Position numbers and translations under genes: made by a program. The notes beneath the pieces were generated by a model, which saw only the letters and a program-made list of their open reading frames with translations, was not told the origin of the DNA and ran no database searches. Source: Profundicola chukchiensis (GTDB lineage: Bacteria > Bacteroidota > Bacteroidia > Flavobacteriales > Weeksellaceae). From it: a DNA stretch of 64,000 nucleotides. Shown one piece after another: positions 44,350-53,198 of the stretch (positions within the stretch are counted from its first letter, which is position 1; every line of letters starts with the position of its first letter). The stretch covers positions 1 through 64,000 of the forward strand of contig NZ_JANAIE010000006.1 of the NCBI RefSeq assembly GCF_029664245.1, given 5' to 3'.

Positions 44350-45743
44350 TATTTAGACTGACCGATAATTATAGTTGAATGAGCTGGAATTTCTAATCCT
44401 TTTTCAGAAACAATATTGTCTGAAGAATCAATTAAATTGGTTTTAATATTCAATCCATTTAATGAGATTTCTGAAACATATTGAGGATGCTTAGAGTAGT
44501 TCTGTAATACTGCAATTAAGTCATCGTTTTTCTTAATAATAAAATGTAGACCTTGATTTTCAGCTTTTAAAACTTCATATTCAGCTCTCTCTCCGTTGTT
44601 CCAAAGTGCAGGATTGTTTTTATAAACTGAGATTAAATTCTTGAAATAATCAGCATATTCATAATTACCCCAATCGATTGGATCTTTTTCAAAAAACTCT
44701 AATTGCTTTTTAAATCCAGCTTCCTGACCACTGTAAATTAATGGCATTCCGCCCATTACGTAAGTTAAAGCATTATAATTCTTTAAGTTCAATCCAAACT
44801 TATCACTTTCTAAATAATTCCAAGAGTTCTCATCATGATTAGTTGTAAAGTACATGATGATATCATCGGCTTTATACTTATTGTTTCTTTCTTGAACATA
44901 GTCGATCACTGCGTTAAAACTTTTGTTGTTATCAGCGATATCTATCATAATATCTTTTAGTGGCCAACCATATGTCATGTTAAATGCTTGGTGTAATTCT
45001 GGTTCTGCACCTTCAGCTAACATAAAAACAGGCTTAATTTCATCTAATTTTTTTCTCGTATCAATCCAGAAATCCATTGGAACCATTTCTGCTACATCAC
45101 ATCTAAATCCATCGATGTTTGCTTCTTTAACCCAAAACATCATGGCGTCTTGCATAGCTGCACGCATGTCTTGGTTATCATAATTTAGGTCAGCTACGTC
45201 CAACCAATCTGTTCCAACTGTAGGAATAGGAGCATTGCCTAAACTATCTTTGGTATAATAATCTAAATTATCTTTAATCCAAACATTGTCTGGCGAAGAG
45301 TGGTTAGCAACCCAATCAATTATCACTTTCATTTCTAAGCCATGTGCCTTATCAACCAAAGCTTTGAAATCATCCATATTTCCGAACTCAGGGTTAACTG
45401 CTTTATAATCCTTAACGGCATAATAGCTACCCAAACTTCCTTTTCTGTTTTTCTCTCCAATCGGATGGATAGGCATCAACCAAATAATGTCGATTCCCAT
45501 ATCTTTCAAACGCTGTAAATCTTCAGTTACAGCCTTAAAATTACCTTCCTCTGAATACTGACGGATATTTACCTCGTAAATCACAGCGTTTTTAGCCCAA
45601 TCAGGTTGTTTAATTTCTAGATTTTCTACCATGGTTGAATCTTTTGCTTGATCCTGCACTTTAACTTCGGCTTCTTGTTTCTGACAAGAAGTAAATAGCG
45701 TTGTAAAAGAGAATAATGAAAGAATGAGTGCCTGTTTGAACAT
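44349..45743 (-). CDS. GH13 alpha-amylase-family lipoprotein
   Basis: This is a 464-residue lipoprotein (signal ending at Cys, TLFTSCQKQ) with a full GH13 (beta/alpha)8 domain. The catalytic triad is visible as the Asp in GFRCDVAE, the Glu in MLAEGAEPE and the Asp in TNHDEN. It cleaves or rearranges alpha-glucans, probably at the outer membrane or in the periplasm, feeding malto-oligosaccharides to the cell. Start ATG 45743 is chosen because it gives a proper lipoprotein signal and follows the promoter. The longer frame begins upstream of the -7 box. Confidence 0.9.
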   Translation of the reverse strand: MFKQALILSLFSFTTLFTSCQKQEAEVKVQDQAKDSTMVENLEIKQPDWAKNAVIYEVNIRQYSEEGNFKAVTEDLQRLKDMGIDIIWLMPIHPIGEKNRKGSLGSYYAVKDYKAVNPEFGNMDDFKALVDKAHGLEMKVIIDWVANHSSPDNVWIKDNLDYYTKDSLGNAPIPTVGTDWLDVADLNYDNQDMRAAMQDAMMFWVKEANIDGFRCDVAEMVPMDFWIDTRKKLDEIKPVFMLAEGAEPELHQAFNMTYGWPLKDIMIDIADNNKSFNAVIDYVQERNNKYKADDIIMYFTTNHDENSWNYLESDKFGLNLKNYNALTYVMGGMPLIYSGQEAGFKKQLEFFEKDPIDWGNYEYADYFKNLISVYKNNPALWNNGERAEYEVLKAENQGLHFIIKKNDDLIAVLQNYSKHPQYVSEISLNGLNIKTNLIDSSDNIVSEKGLEIPAHSTIIIGQSK

Positions 45744-45772
45744 TATATTGGAGATTTGTTTTTGATTGGTCA

Positions 45773-45804
45773 CAAAGATAGCAGAAACCCTGCCTAATAT
45801 CAAA
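45773..45804 (-). promoter_or_regulatory. Promoter of the GH13-formyltransferase operon
   Basis: On the minus strand TTTG (45804-45801) and TATCTTTG (45780-45773) are separated by 20 nt, a full match to the Bacteroidota promoter. Start is expected near 45768, giving a leader of about 25 nt. Confidence 0.75.
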
Positions 45805-45822
45805 TGGAGAAAAATTAATTTT

Positions 45823-46485
45823 TTAATCTAAAGAGTGTTCTTTTTGCTTATAAAACTTGGGCATGGTCCTCCATAAATAAACATCTAACAAACATTTAAC
45901 CCTCGCTAAATATTCTCTAAAATGTGTTTTCATGGAGTTTTTAATTTTAACAGCTTGTGCGTTGTATCCCGTTGCATTCATACCATGGTGATTCGCTATA
46001 AATACAGCTCGTTCATTATGAAATGGTTGAGAGACAATTATGATTTCATTTTGCCCAAAAACTTCTTTGGCTCTGATAACAGAATCTAAGGTGCTAAAAC
46101 CAGCAAAGTCTTCAACAATCGCTGCTTCTGGAACGCCCAATTGAATGAGATAATTTTTCATATCTCGTGTTTCATTGTATTCCATCAAACTATTATCACC
46201 AGAAACGATGATAAATTTAACCTTATCTTCATCATAAAGCCTTTTTACGGCTTCCATTCTGTATTTAAAAAATCGATTAATGCCACCGCCGACTACGTAT
46301 TTAGATGTTCCAAGCACAAGTGCCGTCTTGGTGGGCTCAATCTCTTGAATATTATTCGTGATTTGATCTCTAGTAGATTGGCTAATCCACTCATAGCTAC
46401 CAAATAAAATTAGGAATAGCACAGCCAAAGCAGTAAAGAAAGTTATGCTCAAGTATTTCAGAATAGCTTTAATCTTCTTCCTCAT
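45823..46485 (-). CDS. SanA/DUF218-family membrane protein
   Basis: This 220-residue protein has one N-terminal transmembrane helix (about 10-30) and a periplasmic DUF218 domain. The domain has ALVLGTSKYVVGGGINRFFKYRMEA, IIVSGDNSLMEYNETRDMKNYL and IIIVSQPFHNERAVFIA. SanA of E. coli affects the envelope barrier to vancomycin; other DUF218 proteins act on cell-wall or lipid-sugar intermediates. The gene overlaps the end of rmuC by 17 bp. Confidence 0.85.
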   Translation of the reverse strand: MRKKIKAILKYLSITFFTALAVLFLILFGSYEWISQSTRDQITNNIQEIEPTKTALVLGTSKYVVGGGINRFFKYRMEAVKRLYDEDKVKFIIVSGDNSLMEYNETRDMKNYLIQLGVPEAAIVEDFAGFSTLDSVIRAKEVFGQNEIIIVSQPFHNERAVFIANHHGMNATGYNAQAVKIKNSMKTHFREYLARVKCLLDVYLWRTMPKFYKQKEHSLD

Positions 46486-47947
46486 TATCTAAATCAACGT
46501 GTTTTAGAATGTTTTCGTCTATCTGTTTACTTGCTTTTGCGCCTAATTTCTTAAGTTTTTGAATATTCTTGAATAAATTTCTATTTCCAGTGAGTTTCTT
46601 CATTGCAGAATCATATGAACCTTTAGCGGTATCCATTTGATTACCAACTTTCACTAACTCATTTAATAAGTTGGCGAAGGTGTCATATAATAATCCTGCC
46701 TGGGTTGCAATATCAATGGCATTTTTCTTTTGTTTTTCATTTTGCCATAAAGTATCAATTGTTCTTAAAACTGCTAATAGCGTAGTAGGAGTAACTAATA
46801 TAATATTCTTCTCAAAAGCATCTCGATAGAGAGAGGGCGAAGTTTGAGAGGCCAGCGCAAATGCACTTTCTATTGGAATAAACAGCATCACAAAATCTAA
46901 TGAGTCCATTTCATAGAGTTTGTGGTAGTTTTTACTGCTCAATTGATCTATATGCCGCTCAATTGATCTATAATGCATTTTCTGCCACTGTGCTCGCTCG
47001 TCATTTTCACTTGAATTGACATATTTTTCATAGGCTGTCAATGAAACTTTTGAGTCAATAATAATTTTCTTATTTCCAGGGAGGTGTATAATTACATCCG
47101 GCAACAATCTTCTTCCATCTTCTGTCTGAAAGGATTGTTGAACAAAGTATTCTTGATCTTTTTGTAAACCAGATTTCTCCAATACAGATTCAAGGATCAT
47201 CTCTCCCCAGTTTCCTTGAGTTTTAGATTCACCTTTCAACGCACGTGTCAAATTATTTGCCTCTTTAGACATTTGCTCGTTGAGTTCTTTGAGACCAATA
47301 ATTTGTTGACGAAGTTTTGCGCCGTGTTCAATACTTTCCTTGTGCGTATTTTCAACTCGTTTTTCAAATCCTTGAATTCTTTCTTGCAAAGGATTTAAAA
47401 GAACGCTTAAGTTTTCTTGGTTTTGTTTGGCGAATTTCTCTGATTTCTCATCTAATATCCTTTGAGCTAAATTTTCAAACTCTGTACTGAATTTTTTATT
47501 TAATTCTTCTAACTGGGCTCGCTCTTCATTTAATCTATTAATTAAATTTTCGTTTTCTGAATTAGCTTTAGTCAATGAAATTTGTAAATCATTCCTTAAT
47601 AATTCTGTATCGTAGAGTTGCTTGTTAAGCTTTGTAATATCAATTTTAAATTCATCAATTCTGTTTTCCAGGCTTTCTTTTAGGGTAGACAAAGAAGTGA
47701 TGTCCTGCGCCATCAACGAATTGTCCTGTTGCAATCTTTCTATTTTAGCATTTAAGTTTAATAATTGTTCCTCTGTTGTCTGCTTATAATCATTGAATGT
47801 TTCTCTTAACAAAGCTTCTCTATCTGTAATTTGATTTAATCTTGAAGCATACTGATTCTTCAAGAAAATGTAAACTAAATAGATAACAACAATTAGTAAA
47901 AGGATAACAATCAAGAGCATCCAAAAGGTATCGGCAAGATTCGGCAT
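46469..47947 (-). CDS. rmuC: DNA recombination protein RmuC
   Basis: This 492-residue protein has an N-terminal membrane helix (about 9-29), a long coiled coil (about 35-215) and the RmuC nuclease-like domain (about 235-430). The domain includes GNWGEMILESVLEKSGL, LPDVIIHLPGNKKIIIDSKVSLTAYE and PIESAFALA. RmuC limits inversions and rearrangements at short inverted repeats in E. coli. It overlaps the downstream sanA-like gene and is divergent from the DUF4126 gene. Confidence 0.95.
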   Translation of the reverse strand: MPNLADTFWMLLIVILLLIVVIYLVYIFLKNQYASRLNQITDREALLRETFNDYKQTTEEQLLNLNAKIERLQQDNSLMAQDITSLSTLKESLENRIDEFKIDITKLNKQLYDTELLRNDLQISLTKANSENENLINRLNEERAQLEELNKKFSTEFENLAQRILDEKSEKFAKQNQENLSVLLNPLQERIQGFEKRVENTHKESIEHGAKLRQQIIGLKELNEQMSKEANNLTRALKGESKTQGNWGEMILESVLEKSGLQKDQEYFVQQSFQTEDGRRLLPDVIIHLPGNKKIIIDSKVSLTAYEKYVNSSENDERAQWQKMHYRSIERHIDQLSSKNYHKLYEMDSLDFVMLFIPIESAFALASQTSPSLYRDAFEKNIILVTPTTLLAVLRTIDTLWQNEKQKKNAIDIATQAGLLYDTFANLLNELVKVGNQMDTAKGSYDSAMKKLTGNRNLFKNIQKLKKLGAKASKQIDENILKHVDLDNEEED

Positions 47948-47995
47948 AAAAATTGTTAAAATAATGTAAAAATCAATCTAATTTACGACTATAAT

Positions 47996-48589
47996 ATGGA
48001 TTTTATAATAGAAAACGGACAAATGCTCATAGCTTTTTTCCTTGGAATTGGGCTAGCCGCTTCGGCGGGCTTTCGTGTGTTTCTACCTCTTTTTGCGCTG
48101 AGTTTGGCTGCTAAATTTGGATTTGACTTAAACGAAGAATGGGCTTGGGTAGGTAGCTGGACGGCTATCATCACTTTGGGTGTAGCGACTTTGGTGGAAA
48201 TCGGAGCTTATTTTATCCCTTGGATAGATAACTTGTTAGATTCTATCGCAGTTCCTTTGGCAGGAATTGCTGGAACGATGTTAATGGCTTTATCACTTGG
48301 TGATGCAAGTTCAGAGGTAATTCAATGGGGATTGGCCATAATTGCGGGTGGAGGAACAGCCGCTGCTGTTAAAGGTACGGCAGCGAGTGCACGGATGGCT
48401 TCTACAGCTACTACGGGAGGTACTGGGAACTTTATCGTATCTTCCACAGAAACGGCTGCAGCCGGTATTTTGAGTGTCACTGCGATCGTATTCCCAATTT
48501 TAGCTTTTGTATTGGTTTTAGTAGTTTTCTACTATATCTACAAAGGCTGGAAATATATAAATAATAAAAGAAAAAGAGCTTCAAGTTAG
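47996..48589 (+). CDS. DUF4126 membrane protein
   Basis: This 197-residue integral membrane protein is of the DUF4126 family, function unknown. It has GLAASAGFRVFLPLFALSLAAKFG near the N-terminus and about five hydrophobic segments. A Gly/Ala/Thr-rich middle (GGGTAAAVKGTAASAR, TATTGGTGN) is also typical of the family. It is monocistronic with a strong terminator downstream. Confidence 0.85.
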   Translation: MDFIIENGQMLIAFFLGIGLAASAGFRVFLPLFALSLAAKFGFDLNEEWAWVGSWTAIITLGVATLVEIGAYFIPWIDNLLDSIAVPLAGIAGTMLMALSLGDASSEVIQWGLAIIAGGGTAAAVKGTAASARMASTATTGGTGNFIVSSTETAAAGILSVTAIVFPILAFVLVLVVFYYIYKGWKYINNKRKRASS

Positions 48590-48613
48590 TTTTAAGGCTC
48601 AATGAAAAATATA

Positions 48614-48642
48614 AACTCCGTATTGATTACGGAGTTTTTTTT
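48614..48642 (+). terminator. Terminator after the DUF4126 gene
   Basis: A 9-bp stem AACTCCGTA/TACGGAGTT with a 5-nt loop, followed by a T-run. It also lies just beyond the end of the convergent DUF1684 gene. Confidence 0.9.
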
Positions 48643-48670
48643 ATGGATGAGATTTTTAATTTTAAACTAA

Positions 48671-49288
48671 TTAATCGTGAATAAATTCTTCTTTGTTGTA
48701 TTTCACTCCTGCCGGTATTCTAATGTCTAATCGATTTTCTGATGGAACTATAGGGCAACTATAATCGTAGTAATTATAGGCACAATATGGTTGGTAGGCT
48801 TTATTAAAATCGATAATAATCTTATCAGAGTTTGTTCTGCTTAAATCAATATATCTTCCTCCAGCATAGGTTTCTACATCATTTGTTTCATCATAAAAAG
48901 GTAAAAACAAATGATCTTTATATTCTTCCATATCTTTTAGAGTCTGATTTTGATAAATCGTTAGACTATGATTTTTTCCATCTAATTTAAAGTTTGCTTT
49001 AGCATAAGCTAAATAAGTTTGAGTCTTACCCGATGAGGTAGGCATTTGAAATGGCTGAGCATCTGTAATTCTCTCGAAATCTGCTTCAACTTTATATTCG
49101 GGATTAATAGGGAAGAAGGGATGTTGTTTGAAATTTTCATAAAACTTACCTCGCAAAGGTGTTTCCTCTTTATTCAAATACTCCTTATTCAATTCTGCCT
49201 GAAATTCTTTGATTTCTTGCTTATGCGCCTCATTATTCATAGGCTTACAGCTGGATATGAGAATTAAAATGATAATAAGATATTTCAT
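48671..49288 (-). CDS. DUF1684 lipoprotein
   Basis: This 205-residue lipoprotein (signal ending at Cys14, LISSCKPM) has a DUF1684 domain, shown by GGRYIDLSRTNSDKIIIDFNKAYQPYCAYN and YSCPIVPSENRLDIRIPAG. The family is widespread and uncharacterised; its two Cys residues here could pair in the periplasm. Monocistronic. Confidence 0.88.
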   Translation of the reverse strand: MKYLIIILILISSCKPMNNEAHKQEIKEFQAELNKEYLNKEETPLRGKFYENFKQHPFFPINPEYKVEADFERITDAQPFQMPTSSGKTQTYLAYAKANFKLDGKNHSLTIYQNQTLKDMEEYKDHLFLPFYDETNDVETYAGGRYIDLSRTNSDKIIIDFNKAYQPYCAYNYYDYSCPIVPSENRLDIRIPAGVKYNKEEFIHD

Positions 49289-49354
49289 TGAAACTTGAAT
49301 TAAGGTTTAAAGGTATCAATTAGATGAATAAGAATTAAAAATTTAGCATAAAAA

Positions 49355-49378
49355 AAATGCCCAATAATTTGGGCATTT
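49355..49378 (-). terminator. Terminator after the DUF937 gene
   Basis: A 10-bp stem AAATGCCCAA/TTGGGCATTT with a TAAT loop, followed on the minus strand by a T-run (A-run at about 49351-49357). Confidence 0.9.
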
Positions 49379-49401
49379 ATATTTTGTCTTAATTAAAGGA
49401 A

Positions 49402-49992
49402 TTATTTCTTAAAGAAACCTCCTAATAACTTAGATCCAAGGTCCATAGCTTCGTCCATAATGCTACCATCTCCATTAGAATCTAACATTTTTTCAATCAT
49501 GCTCAATTCATTTCCGTTGGTTTGTTGCATTCCACCTAAAAGTCCTCCTAACAACCCTGAAATACCATTTTGATCGATATTGTTAGATTGTTTTTGTTTG
49601 CCTAAGAAGCCCATAACGATAGGAGCTAAAGTAGCAAGAATTTGTAATACGTTACCCGTTGATAATCCTGATTGTTTACCAATGTTTTGTGCTACTTGAT
49701 TTTGTTTATCTCCAAAAACATGTCCTAGGATACCTAATCCATCAGCCATATTTCCGCTGTTTAATAAACCATCAATATTGTTCAAAACAGAACCTGGATG
49801 ATCCTTTAATGCTTTATCTAAGTTCGCTGCACCCTCTGGTGTCGAAGCGTTCTTGTTCATTTGACTTAAAAGGAAAGGTAAAGCTAAAGAAACTGCAGAC
49901 GAAACACTTGAATCGCTTGCACCTGTTTGTTTGCTTAATCCTCCAATTAATTGTTGTCCTACAGGACCTGATACTAAATCTAATAAATTCAT
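49402..49992 (-). CDS. DUF937 protein
   Basis: This 196-residue soluble protein is of the DUF937 (YidB-like) family. It is helical, with repeated Gly/Leu/Ser-rich segments (GPVGQQLIGGLSKQTGAS, ALPFLLSQMNKNAS) and a calcium-loop-like DSNGDGSIMDEAMD near residue 175. Function is unknown. It lies 19 bp after the lipoprotein gene at 50012-50590, so the three genes from 50910 to 49402 probably form one operon. Confidence 0.85.
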   Translation of the reverse strand: MNLLDLVSGPVGQQLIGGLSKQTGASDSSVSSAVSLALPFLLSQMNKNASTPEGAANLDKALKDHPGSVLNNIDGLLNSGNMADGLGILGHVFGDKQNQVAQNIGKQSGLSTGNVLQILATLAPIVMGFLGKQKQSNNIDQNGISGLLGGLLGGMQQTNGNELSMIEKMLDSNGDGSIMDEAMDLGSKLLGGFFKK

Positions 49993-50011
49993 AATAAATA
50001 TTTTTAGGTTG

Positions 50012-50590
50012 TTATTTTATAGAAGTTTTTTCTTCCAGTACTTCTAAATTTTCTGGGTCAAGGAGTAGATTTATATCTGCTCTCATCACTCTTTTTTCGT
50101 AGCACTTACCTTGCAGCTTTATACTGGCGGCAATACCATCTTTTGTTAATTTATATTGTCTTTTTGAAAACTGAGTATTATAACTTTGTGGACATTTGCT
50201 TATTAGATGATTTTCAATAACTGGCTTTATAAAAGATTGAAAAACCCTAGCTTTAATATGTTTTCCTTCTATACTTCTATAGCCTGGAAACAAACTGTCT
50301 AACTTTACTCTATCTACTCGATAAAACGGGTTGATCATCGTAAAACCATTTTGTTTCATCAATTGTCCAAAGTAGACATAATCTAAATCCTCGTTTACAA
50401 TATACCAATCCTTTGAAAGCTGACTTTCAAGTTCACTTTCCATACGACGATCGAAAAAAGTGTTGGTAGAAACCTTTCTAGATCTTTCTAGAAACATTCC
50501 TCGTTCTGCATCTTTTAATGAGATATATCCACCTTTATTACAAGATGTGGCTACAAGCATTAGAAGTATAGGGATTAAGAGATATCTCAT
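50012..50590 (-). CDS. Lipoprotein of unknown function
   Basis: This 192-residue lipoprotein has a signal ending at Cys17 (VATSCNKGG). The mature part is basic, with a central FGQLMKQNGFTMINPFYRVDRVKLDSLFPGY segment and three further Cys. I do not recognise a domain. It overlaps the TerB-like gene by 4 bp (coupled) and precedes the DUF937 gene. Confidence 0.65.
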   Translation of the reverse strand: MRYLLIPILLMLVATSCNKGGYISLKDAERGMFLERSRKVSTNTFFDRRMESELESQLSKDWYIVNEDLDYVYFGQLMKQNGFTMINPFYRVDRVKLDSLFPGYRSIEGKHIKARVFQSFIKPVIENHLISKCPQSYNTQFSKRQYKLTKDGIAASIKLQGKCYEKRVMRADINLLLDPENLEVLEEKTSIK

Positions 50591-50910
50591 AAGGAGTTGG
50601 CAGAAATAAATTCATTCACACGGTCAATGAAATTCATTTCTTGTTCATTAATAACTTTATCACTGTTTGCCAATTCATTCAATAAAGTCTGAAAATATTC
50701 TAATTTTTCAGGTGATAATGACTTAACAGCCTTTATGGCGTCCTCTTTTTTGAAGTTTTCTAATTTATCTAGAAAACCAGTATCCCAATCAAATTCCTCA
50801 ACAATTGCTTCTAAAAACTCAACTTCTTTTTCGTGTATGTCATTGTCTGAACGAATTAACTCGTCCATGGCTTTAAGCATCGAAATTTTTTCTTCTTCTG
50901 TAAATATCAT
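50587..50910 (-). CDS. Small acidic helical protein, TerB-like
   Basis: This 107-residue acidic, all-helical protein has two related acidic segments (MDELIRSDNDIHEKEVEFLEAI and LNELANSDKVINEQEMNFIDRV). This is the internal-repeat pattern of TerB-like folds, which bind divalent metal with Asp/Glu. No membrane segment or signal is present, so it is cytosolic. The assignment is by pattern only. It starts the operon with the lipoprotein and DUF937 genes. Confidence 0.6.
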   Translation of the reverse strand: MIFTEEEKISMLKAMDELIRSDNDIHEKEVEFLEAIVEEFDWDTGFLDKLENFKKEDAIKAVKSLSPEKLEYFQTLLNELANSDKVINEQEMNFIDRVNEFISANSL

Positions 50911-51028
50911 GTATTAAAATCTAAAGGTTTTCAAAACTAACAATTTAAATCGCAAAATACAATTTATTGGCTTCTATTAAGTTTGAACATTGACCTTACA
51001 CTACTTTTCAAATTTTGTTCCAAGAGTG

Positions 51029-51036
51029 TATATTTG
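51029..51036 (+). promoter_or_regulatory. -7 box of the SRPBCC gene
   Basis: TATATTTG matches TAnnTTTG and lies 16 bp before the ATG at 51053. It supports this ATG over an in-frame start 63 bp upstream. Confidence 0.55.
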
Positions 51037-51052
51037 TAAAAACTATCAAGTT

Positions 51053-52087
51053 ATGAGGAATCTTTTGTTTGCTTTATTGTTATTAGTGGTTGGCCTAGCG
51101 GTTTTGCCTCTCTTTTTACCTAAATCTATGTATGTAGAAGAGGAGTATATTCTAGATGCGCCAGTAGAAAAAGTGTATAGCCACTTTAATGATTTACAAA
51201 AATTCACCAAATTCGATGCTTGGGTACAGAAAGATTCTGCTATTGTTTTGGAGTTTTCATCTCCTTCCTATGGCGAGGAAGCTTCTTTTTCTTGGAAAAG
51301 TGAAGACAGCGATTTAGGCAATGGAAGTATGACAATTACCGAAACTAAGCTTAATGAGTTTATTTATTATGATGTGAGCTTTGGCGATAGAGAAGGGAAT
51401 TTAACAGAGGTAATCTTCCAGCGCATGGAAGATGATAAAACCCGAGTGATATGGTCTTTTGATAGTGGAGAAGTAGGATATCCGTTTCAAGTGTATAATA
51501 TTTTAATGAAAGGTTCTGTAAAAGCTAACTTGAGAAAAGGATTAGAGAATTTAAATGCAATATTAAATAAACCTGTAGAACTTGATTATAAAAACCAAGA
51601 TGTAGAAAAGGGAGGATTTCAGATTGTAGAGCAAGATCCGAAAAAATTGTTTGGTGTTATTCAACAAACAAGTATTGCTGGTGAAGAAATGAATATGGCT
51701 ATGACCGAAACTTTTGGTCTTGTAAAGAGTTATTTGATGGATGCCAATAATCTGAGCGTAGAGCAAATTGGAAATCCAGTAGTTCTGTGGAAACAATTTA
51801 ATATAGAGGCAGATAATGCTTTGTTCTATTGTGGATATATTTTTAATGAAGAAGTTCCGGAAATAGATGATTTAGAATATGCTGACATTCCAGGAGGTAA
51901 GTTTTTGACCACTTTCCATAATGGTTCCTATGACTCATTGTATGTGACTTATAATAGAATGCGTAAGTTCGCAAGTGTTCAACTGTTTGAATTATCGAAT
52001 GATACTTACAATGTTTATTTAAACAATCCTGAAGAAACGGCAGAAGATGAACTTAAAACTCAGGTTTTTATTCCTATTATAGAGTAG
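51053..52087 (+). CDS. Membrane-anchored SRPBCC and GyrI-like domain protein
   Basis: The 344-residue product has an N-terminal membrane helix or uncleaved signal (about 2-20). It has an SRPBCC/polyketide-cyclase-like domain (about 27-170: EYILDAPVEKVYSHFNDLQKFTKFDAWVQKD) and a C-terminal GyrI/AraC-effector-binding-like domain (about 185-343, ending TAEDELKTQVFIPI). Both folds bind small hydrophobic ligands. The ligand is unknown. ATG 51053 is preferred because the longer frame starts before the -7 box. Confidence 0.75.
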   Translation: MRNLLFALLLLVVGLAVLPLFLPKSMYVEEEYILDAPVEKVYSHFNDLQKFTKFDAWVQKDSAIVLEFSSPSYGEEASFSWKSEDSDLGNGSMTITETKLNEFIYYDVSFGDREGNLTEVIFQRMEDDKTRVIWSFDSGEVGYPFQVYNILMKGSVKANLRKGLENLNAILNKPVELDYKNQDVEKGGFQIVEQDPKKLFGVIQQTSIAGEEMNMAMTETFGLVKSYLMDANNLSVEQIGNPVVLWKQFNIEADNALFYCGYIFNEEVPEIDDLEYADIPGGKFLTTFHNGSYDSLYVTYNRMRKFASVQLFELSNDTYNVYLNNPEETAEDELKTQVFIPIIE

Positions 52088-52136
52088 TTCATTTTAAATA
52101 ACTCAACTTTTACTAAACACTTTTATTTGCTTTTCA

Positions 52137-52790
52137 ATGACTAACTACTACAATATACTGGGCTTAGAGTCGGATGCAGATATAAGTGAGATTAAAACTA
52201 ATTACAGAAAGTTATCTAAAAAGTTTCATCCAGATTTAAATCCAAATGATGACTTTTTTGGTAAAATGTTTCTTCAGATTCAGGAAGCTTATGAAGTTTT
52301 GTCAGATGAAGAGACTAGGAGGCGTTATGATCAAAAATTAAAGACGAATTATAGTCCATATTCGAATAAACCTACGCATCAACCGATGAATGATTATATG
52401 CCGGTAATTGAAAACTTCTCTGTTGATAAGGATTCCGTGGCACGTCTTGAGGAATTTACGGTTACATGGAAGGTTAAAAATGCTGACTTTATTCAAATCA
52501 GACCTTTAGGAATTTTTAAAGAAGAAGGATTTGAGAAGTTTAAATTTAGCAAATTAAAAGGACGATCTGTCAATTTAGTTTTAATTGCCACCAATACTGA
52601 CACAGGTCTGTCAGTTCGTAAGCATATCGAAATCTATAATAAACGATGGAGGCCGAGAATTTCTGAAAATGAGAATATAATGGATGCGATTATTTTAATC
52701 CTCAGAATTTTGATGATAGCTATAGTCGTTATATTCATATTAATGATGATTTTTATGGGTGTTAGAGTGGTTGAACCAGTTCAACCCTAA
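52137..52790 (+). CDS. J-domain protein with C-terminal membrane helix
   Basis: This 217-residue protein starts with a J domain (2-66: NYYNILGLESDADISEIKTNYRKL, HPD at about 32-34), which stimulates DnaK ATPase. There is no zinc-finger or C-terminal peptide-binding domain as in DnaJ. A beta-type domain (about 85-165) follows, then one transmembrane helix (about 188-210), so it would recruit Hsp70 to the membrane. The small-RNA array lies directly downstream in the opposite orientation. Confidence 0.85.
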   Translation: MTNYYNILGLESDADISEIKTNYRKLSKKFHPDLNPNDDFFGKMFLQIQEAYEVLSDEETRRRYDQKLKTNYSPYSNKPTHQPMNDYMPVIENFSVDKDSVARLEEFTVTWKVKNADFIQIRPLGIFKEEGFEKFKFSKLKGRSVNLVLIATNTDTGLSVRKHIEIYNKRWRPRISENENIMDAIILILRILMIAIVVIFILMMIFMGVRVVEPVQP

Positions 52791-52800
52791 GTATATAAAC

Positions 52801-52863
52801 AAAAAAAAGCCATTGATTGCTCAATGACTTTAATTTTTCTTTTATGAAAAGACTTTTACTTCA
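52801..52863 (-). ncRNA. Small RNA unit D, sigma-54 dependent, about 63 nt
   Basis: Predicted start is about 52863. It reads GAAGTAAAAGTCTTTTCAT then AAAAGAAAAA. An 8-bp terminator stem GUCAUUGA/UCAAUGGC (one G-U pair, loop GCAA) follows, then eight U from A52801-52808. The conserved 5' block equals that of unit B, while the terminator stem is unrelated in sequence. The hairpin also has T-rich sequence on its right and may end the convergent J-domain transcript. Confidence 0.75.
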
Positions 52864-52873
52864 ACTACTATAA

Positions 52874-52890
52874 TGCAATACCTGTGCCAA
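52874..52890 (-). promoter_or_regulatory. Sigma-54 promoter of unit D
   Basis: The minus strand reads TTGGCAC-AGGTA-TTGCA, a consensus -24/-12 promoter with the invariant 5-nt spacer. The spacer bases differ from those of A and B, so the elements rather than the block are conserved. Confidence 0.8.
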
Positions 52891-52930
52891 ACTCTAATAT
52901 AATTCTTTTTCTGATTTAAATTTAAGAAAT

Positions 52931-52991
52931 AAAAAAACCTCCGACGAATCGGAGGCTAAACTCAACTTTTATGAAAAGATTTACTTCTCGT
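52931..52991 (-). ncRNA. Small RNA unit E, sigma-54 dependent, about 61 nt
   Basis: Predicted start is about 52991, four bases before the conserved block, which here reads GAAGTAAATCTTTTCAT (two bases shorter in the A-run) then AAAAGTTGA. The terminator is a 7-bp stem CCUCCGA/UCGGAGG with a short loop and a run of seven U (A52931-52937). The CUUUUCAUAAAAG core is unchanged. Confidence 0.73.
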
Positions 52992-53001
52992 GGAAAGTAT
53001 T

Positions 53002-53018
53002 TGCAATACATGTGCCAA
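53002..53018 (-). promoter_or_regulatory. Sigma-54 promoter of unit E
   Basis: The minus strand reads TTGGCAC-ATGTA-TTGCA, a consensus -24/-12 promoter. The region further upstream (53019-53198) is free of genes and could carry an activator site; none is obvious by eye. Confidence 0.8.
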
Positions 53019-53198
53019 TGCTAATGTGTCATATGTTAAAGTTATTGTTAAAATTACACTTATGTTGCTGCTCTAGAAGTTTTCACCTTTCATCCCAAAA
53101 ACTTAAGCATTTAAAGCTCATTTAATATTGGTCAAAAACCACTGTTGACTTTATCCTTTATGAATTAAAATTAAACTTTCAGAAGAGACCAAAAAATG

